A stretch of 64,000 nt of DNA, taken from positions 565,765-629,764 of the forward strand of contig WARS01000126.1 in assembly GCA_008933995.1 (NCBI GenBank). The letters are read 5' to 3'. The first letter of the stretch is position 1, and each line of letters begins with the position of its first letter. The notes under the pieces were generated by a model. That model was not told the origin of the DNA, ran no database searches, and saw only the letters and a program-made list of their open reading frames with translations. The position numbers and the translations under genes were made by a program. The stretch is from Datnioides undecimradiatus (lineage: Eukaryota > Chordata > Actinopteri > Lobotiformes > Datnioididae). Shown here one piece after another: positions 60,982-64,000 of this stretch.

Positions 60982-63900
60982 AATACAGAACACTGTGTTG
61001 TCTTTGTGACTTAACATTCAGATCTCTGAGGGGGTGGTTTCAACACAAGTTTTAGTTCACTCTGTTATCTTACTGGAGACAGAAAATCCAAATTTGGTCA
61101 AATGGAAGAAGCCTGGAAGGAGGTTAGGAGCACGCTTCTTCCTGAATGGCATCAATGGAACTTTTCGGTAGAATTGGGAGGCCAAACACTTGCCGCCCAC
61201 CACTGTGGACACTTCAGCCAGTTTTTTTTTTAATGAGTCAGTTGCCCTTCTGTCCTAAAACTCTAACTAACCAAGTTGTTCAGGCTGTCAGTGGAAGAGA
61301 AGCAGCTGGTGACTCCATGTGTTTTTGAGGACACACATGGCAGCCTTCACCCAGTCTCCTCAGGCCAGTAGAGGAAGTTGGCATGGACGAGAACTGTGGG
61401 AGTCGCTGGGAATGAACAAACACGGCAAATATGGAGGAAAACTAGGAAGTAAATCTCAACTAGTTTGTTTTCTTTTTCTTCTCACTCAGTCTTTCTCCAG
61501 ATTGACGCACCCAGTGATTCTCAAACTCAGACAAAAATATCCCAGTCCCCCCTCCAGTGAGTGGTGATGGTGGAGTGGTGGTCTTTGTTTCAAGCGATGC
61601 AAAGTTTTTACATGTAAAACAGAAAAGACTTTCACTAGATTGACAGTGTACTCAAGAGCAGGATAAGGTTTTCGATAATTCATTTGTGTGACATGAATAC
61701 ATGAATGGACTCTGCTTCATTCTCTGTCAAATATTTGTTCATCTTGATACTTCATGTCTTCAATGAAGCATAAAACATGCTTAAAAAATGGTATTGAAAA
61801 ATGTTTTAATGATGCCAAGCGTTCCTGCACTTCCTCTTTTGGAATAAGGACCAACCTGGCAGAAGGAAGCATGTGTGATTTATGTTTTGTTGTGAAGAGA
61901 AGGTGTCAGTGTGTGTTCACATCAGTCACAGCCATCGTCCAAAAATGCCACTGAGGGAGGATCTGAAGTCGGAAAATAATACACTGATTGTACACTGACT
62001 TCTGTGTACACATATATTATTTGTGTGTGTGTTGCTGTGCTTCTTTGTGCCACACACTCCAACTAACAGCCTGTATAATTTCTATTTTTCTTTGAAGCAG
62101 GCTCTCAGTTGTTTTTTATTATGTAAGAAAAGAGTCCCATAATTGGGATAGATATAAGATTATATTGTGTTTCAGAAGAGGCCTTTGATATCGCTGATAG
62201 TAACTTGGCTTTTTCGTCTTTGATTAGACATGAAAGCGCCATTGGCACAATGTGGCACAGCAGTGAGCACAGGCTTGCTCTGCTGTTTTTAATGACCATT
62301 TGCTTTCCATTTGCATAATATGTGGCAGTAAATAGAAGCCTTTGCTTTAGATCAAAAAATATATTCATGCATTTATGTATATCTATCACTGACTAGACAG
62401 AAATGGGCTGCGATGATTACTTTCTGAGCTGACATGAAAGCCAAATTAAAGTTTGATTACAAAGCTTGTCGGATCTTTGTGAGGGTTCATACCTTATCAA
62501 GGTTTGGCTTTGACTGACTTGGCGGTCACATTGAAAGTAAATTGTGTTGTTGCTCATGTTCGGCTTTGACTCACGTGGCCTTTTTGAATGTTTCTGAGCT
62601 TGTAAATCCAGAGAGACTTTTGAAGAGGAGTGAATCTGAAACTGAGGCACAATTCCTGAAGATGAGCAGGAGGCGAATCTCTTTCAGACTGTTTTGTTTC
62701 TGCCCTTTCTTCTTTTCTGACCGACCTGAGGAGACGGGGAGAAGCTAAGGCCAGGATTGCTGTGCTTTGTTTTTGGTTTCAAGGGAATGCATGCATGTGT
62801 TTGTGTGTGTGTTTGTGTGTGCGTTGGTGGAGCAAGAAAGGTAAGCATTTCTTTTATTTAGTACGTTCGATTAACCCTAGTATGCCCATTTAATACTGGG
62901 GACTGTGATGAATATTGTTTATTTTCAGCTAAGGCATCAGGAGCCAAGTTTGTGAGCTATAACTGCTGTTGTGTTGGCGTGTTTTCTCTCTGCTTTATCT
63001 TATGCTGTTTGTTTAAATATGGCTTGTTTAGTTACTGTGGTTCTTTTTCACTTAATTGTTTTTGCCTCCAATTCCCCATATGGGATTGGACTATGACTCA
63101 CTGTAAGTGTTCTTTTATATATTGGATTCTGCCTTGAGTTGTATGACTTGTGTTCATCTATACACCGCATCTATATTTGTCTCACAAGCTGCTCTGAGTG
63201 ATGTAAAAGAAAGTGTGATGTTATGAGGTCAGTCAGTTAGCTGTGGGCTACATGCAGCTTAATTCTGTTAACATTTGACTGATATCCACTACAGACATTA
63301 ATGTTGCAGTTCCTCCATCACCATGCATGTAATGACCACCTGCAATACATATTGAGGTCAACTGAACCTGTAGGGAGTGTTTGTAATATATGATTTATAT
63401 TTGAGAAATGGAAATCTGTTTTCTGTGGACAAGGTTCTATCACTGAGTATGTTCTGCTGGTTCCCACATGTATGGCACCTGTGCATTCTGGTGTGGCTGC
63501 ATGTCTGCTGAGGGAAAGGGAGCAACGTAGATTGTGTGAAACGTTCTGGCCGTGGTGAGGACCAAGGCAAAGTCTATTCCAGCAAATAGAAAGCTGCTTA
63601 GTTTTGACCCCAGTACATCTGCAGACAATTCACAAGAGCCGTAATATATCCCCAACACTGTAAATATGCCTGACAGGTTCACACCTCTACGTACACATTT
63701 GTCAAATTCATGCTGCCATTCCTATCCTCCCCACCACTTCACTCATACCGACTGAGGTGACTGGCTCTCTGTTATCTGAGTTACATAATGCTGTAATACT
63801 TGAAAAAAGCATCACGCATAGAGAACCACTTTCTTGAAACCTCTTTCTTGAAATCTCTTTCTTGGAACTGTCACTCATCCTTTCACTTTCATTCTTTTGT

Positions 63901-64000
63901 TTTTCACCTCTTGACCTCTCAGTGAAGTGAGTTTTTCCTCCTGTCATTTCGTGGTCTTTACTTAGAAAATATTGGAGTTTTTGTGGAAACAGTTTTTCTG

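Larger units (their letters stand above)
60323..64000. other. Intergenic region after dennd2d
   Basis: No supported gene. It contains an AT microsatellite at about 60551-60591 and an unassigned + strand ORF ending at 60981. Other ORFs are short and match nothing known to me. Confidence 0.45.

Noticed and set aside
1-64000. CRISPR arrays, operons, Shine-Dalgarno sites, phage or plasmid features
   Set aside because: The window is vertebrate nuclear DNA; no direct-repeat/spacer arrays or bacterial-type genes are present.

Overview
The window is nuclear DNA of a ray-finned, almost certainly teleost, fish. Multi-exon genes have GT-AG introns, CA/TG microsatellites are abundant, there is an L2-type LINE with the tail typical of fish copies, and there is a teleost-type igf3 gene. 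Five protein-coding loci can be supported, plus one ambiguous kinase-like locus with an attached repeat ORF. lrif1 and dennd2d lie near each other here as they do in human 1p13.3, which supports both calls.

Layout, left to right. (1) 125-437 (+): last two coding exons of renbp. (2) 2196-6539 (+): lrif1, three coding exons with a CpG-containing 5' region. (3) 8265-10378 (+): a 5'-truncated L2-like LINE with an open reverse transcriptase frame. (4) About 10980-14721 (+): a shorter gene matching lrif1 in the same order at four places, read here as a divergent tandem paralog. (5) 19381-23938 (+): igf3, four coding exons, poly(A) signal near 25248. (6) 25.3-30.6 kb: gene-poor, with decayed repeats. 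(7) 33175-30648 (-): C-lobe exons of a HIPK-like kinase, then a 332-codon ORF of acidic 17-18-residue tandem repeats ending in a basic, four-cysteine tail. (8) 33.2-42.9 kb: no recognised gene. (9) 42956-60073 (+): dennd2d, 16 coding exons traced plus an alternative first exon at 46694 in CpG-richer sequence. (10) 60.3-64 kb: no recognised gene.

The loci do not form a pathway. Family knowledge suggests sialic-acid/aminosugar metabolism (renbp), heterochromatin silencing (lrif1 and its paralog), gonadal growth-factor signalling (igf3), kinase or pseudokinase activity of unknown role, and Rab GTPase activation (dennd2d).

The observations most worth following up are the lrif1 tandem paralog, the acidic repeat ORF behind a kinase lacking the DFG phenylalanine, the expanded A-domain cysteine loop in igf3, and the symmetric cassette exons, alternative promoter and CA/TG-flanked splice sites of dennd2d. 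All homology statements come from reading translated sequence against remembered family features; no search was run.
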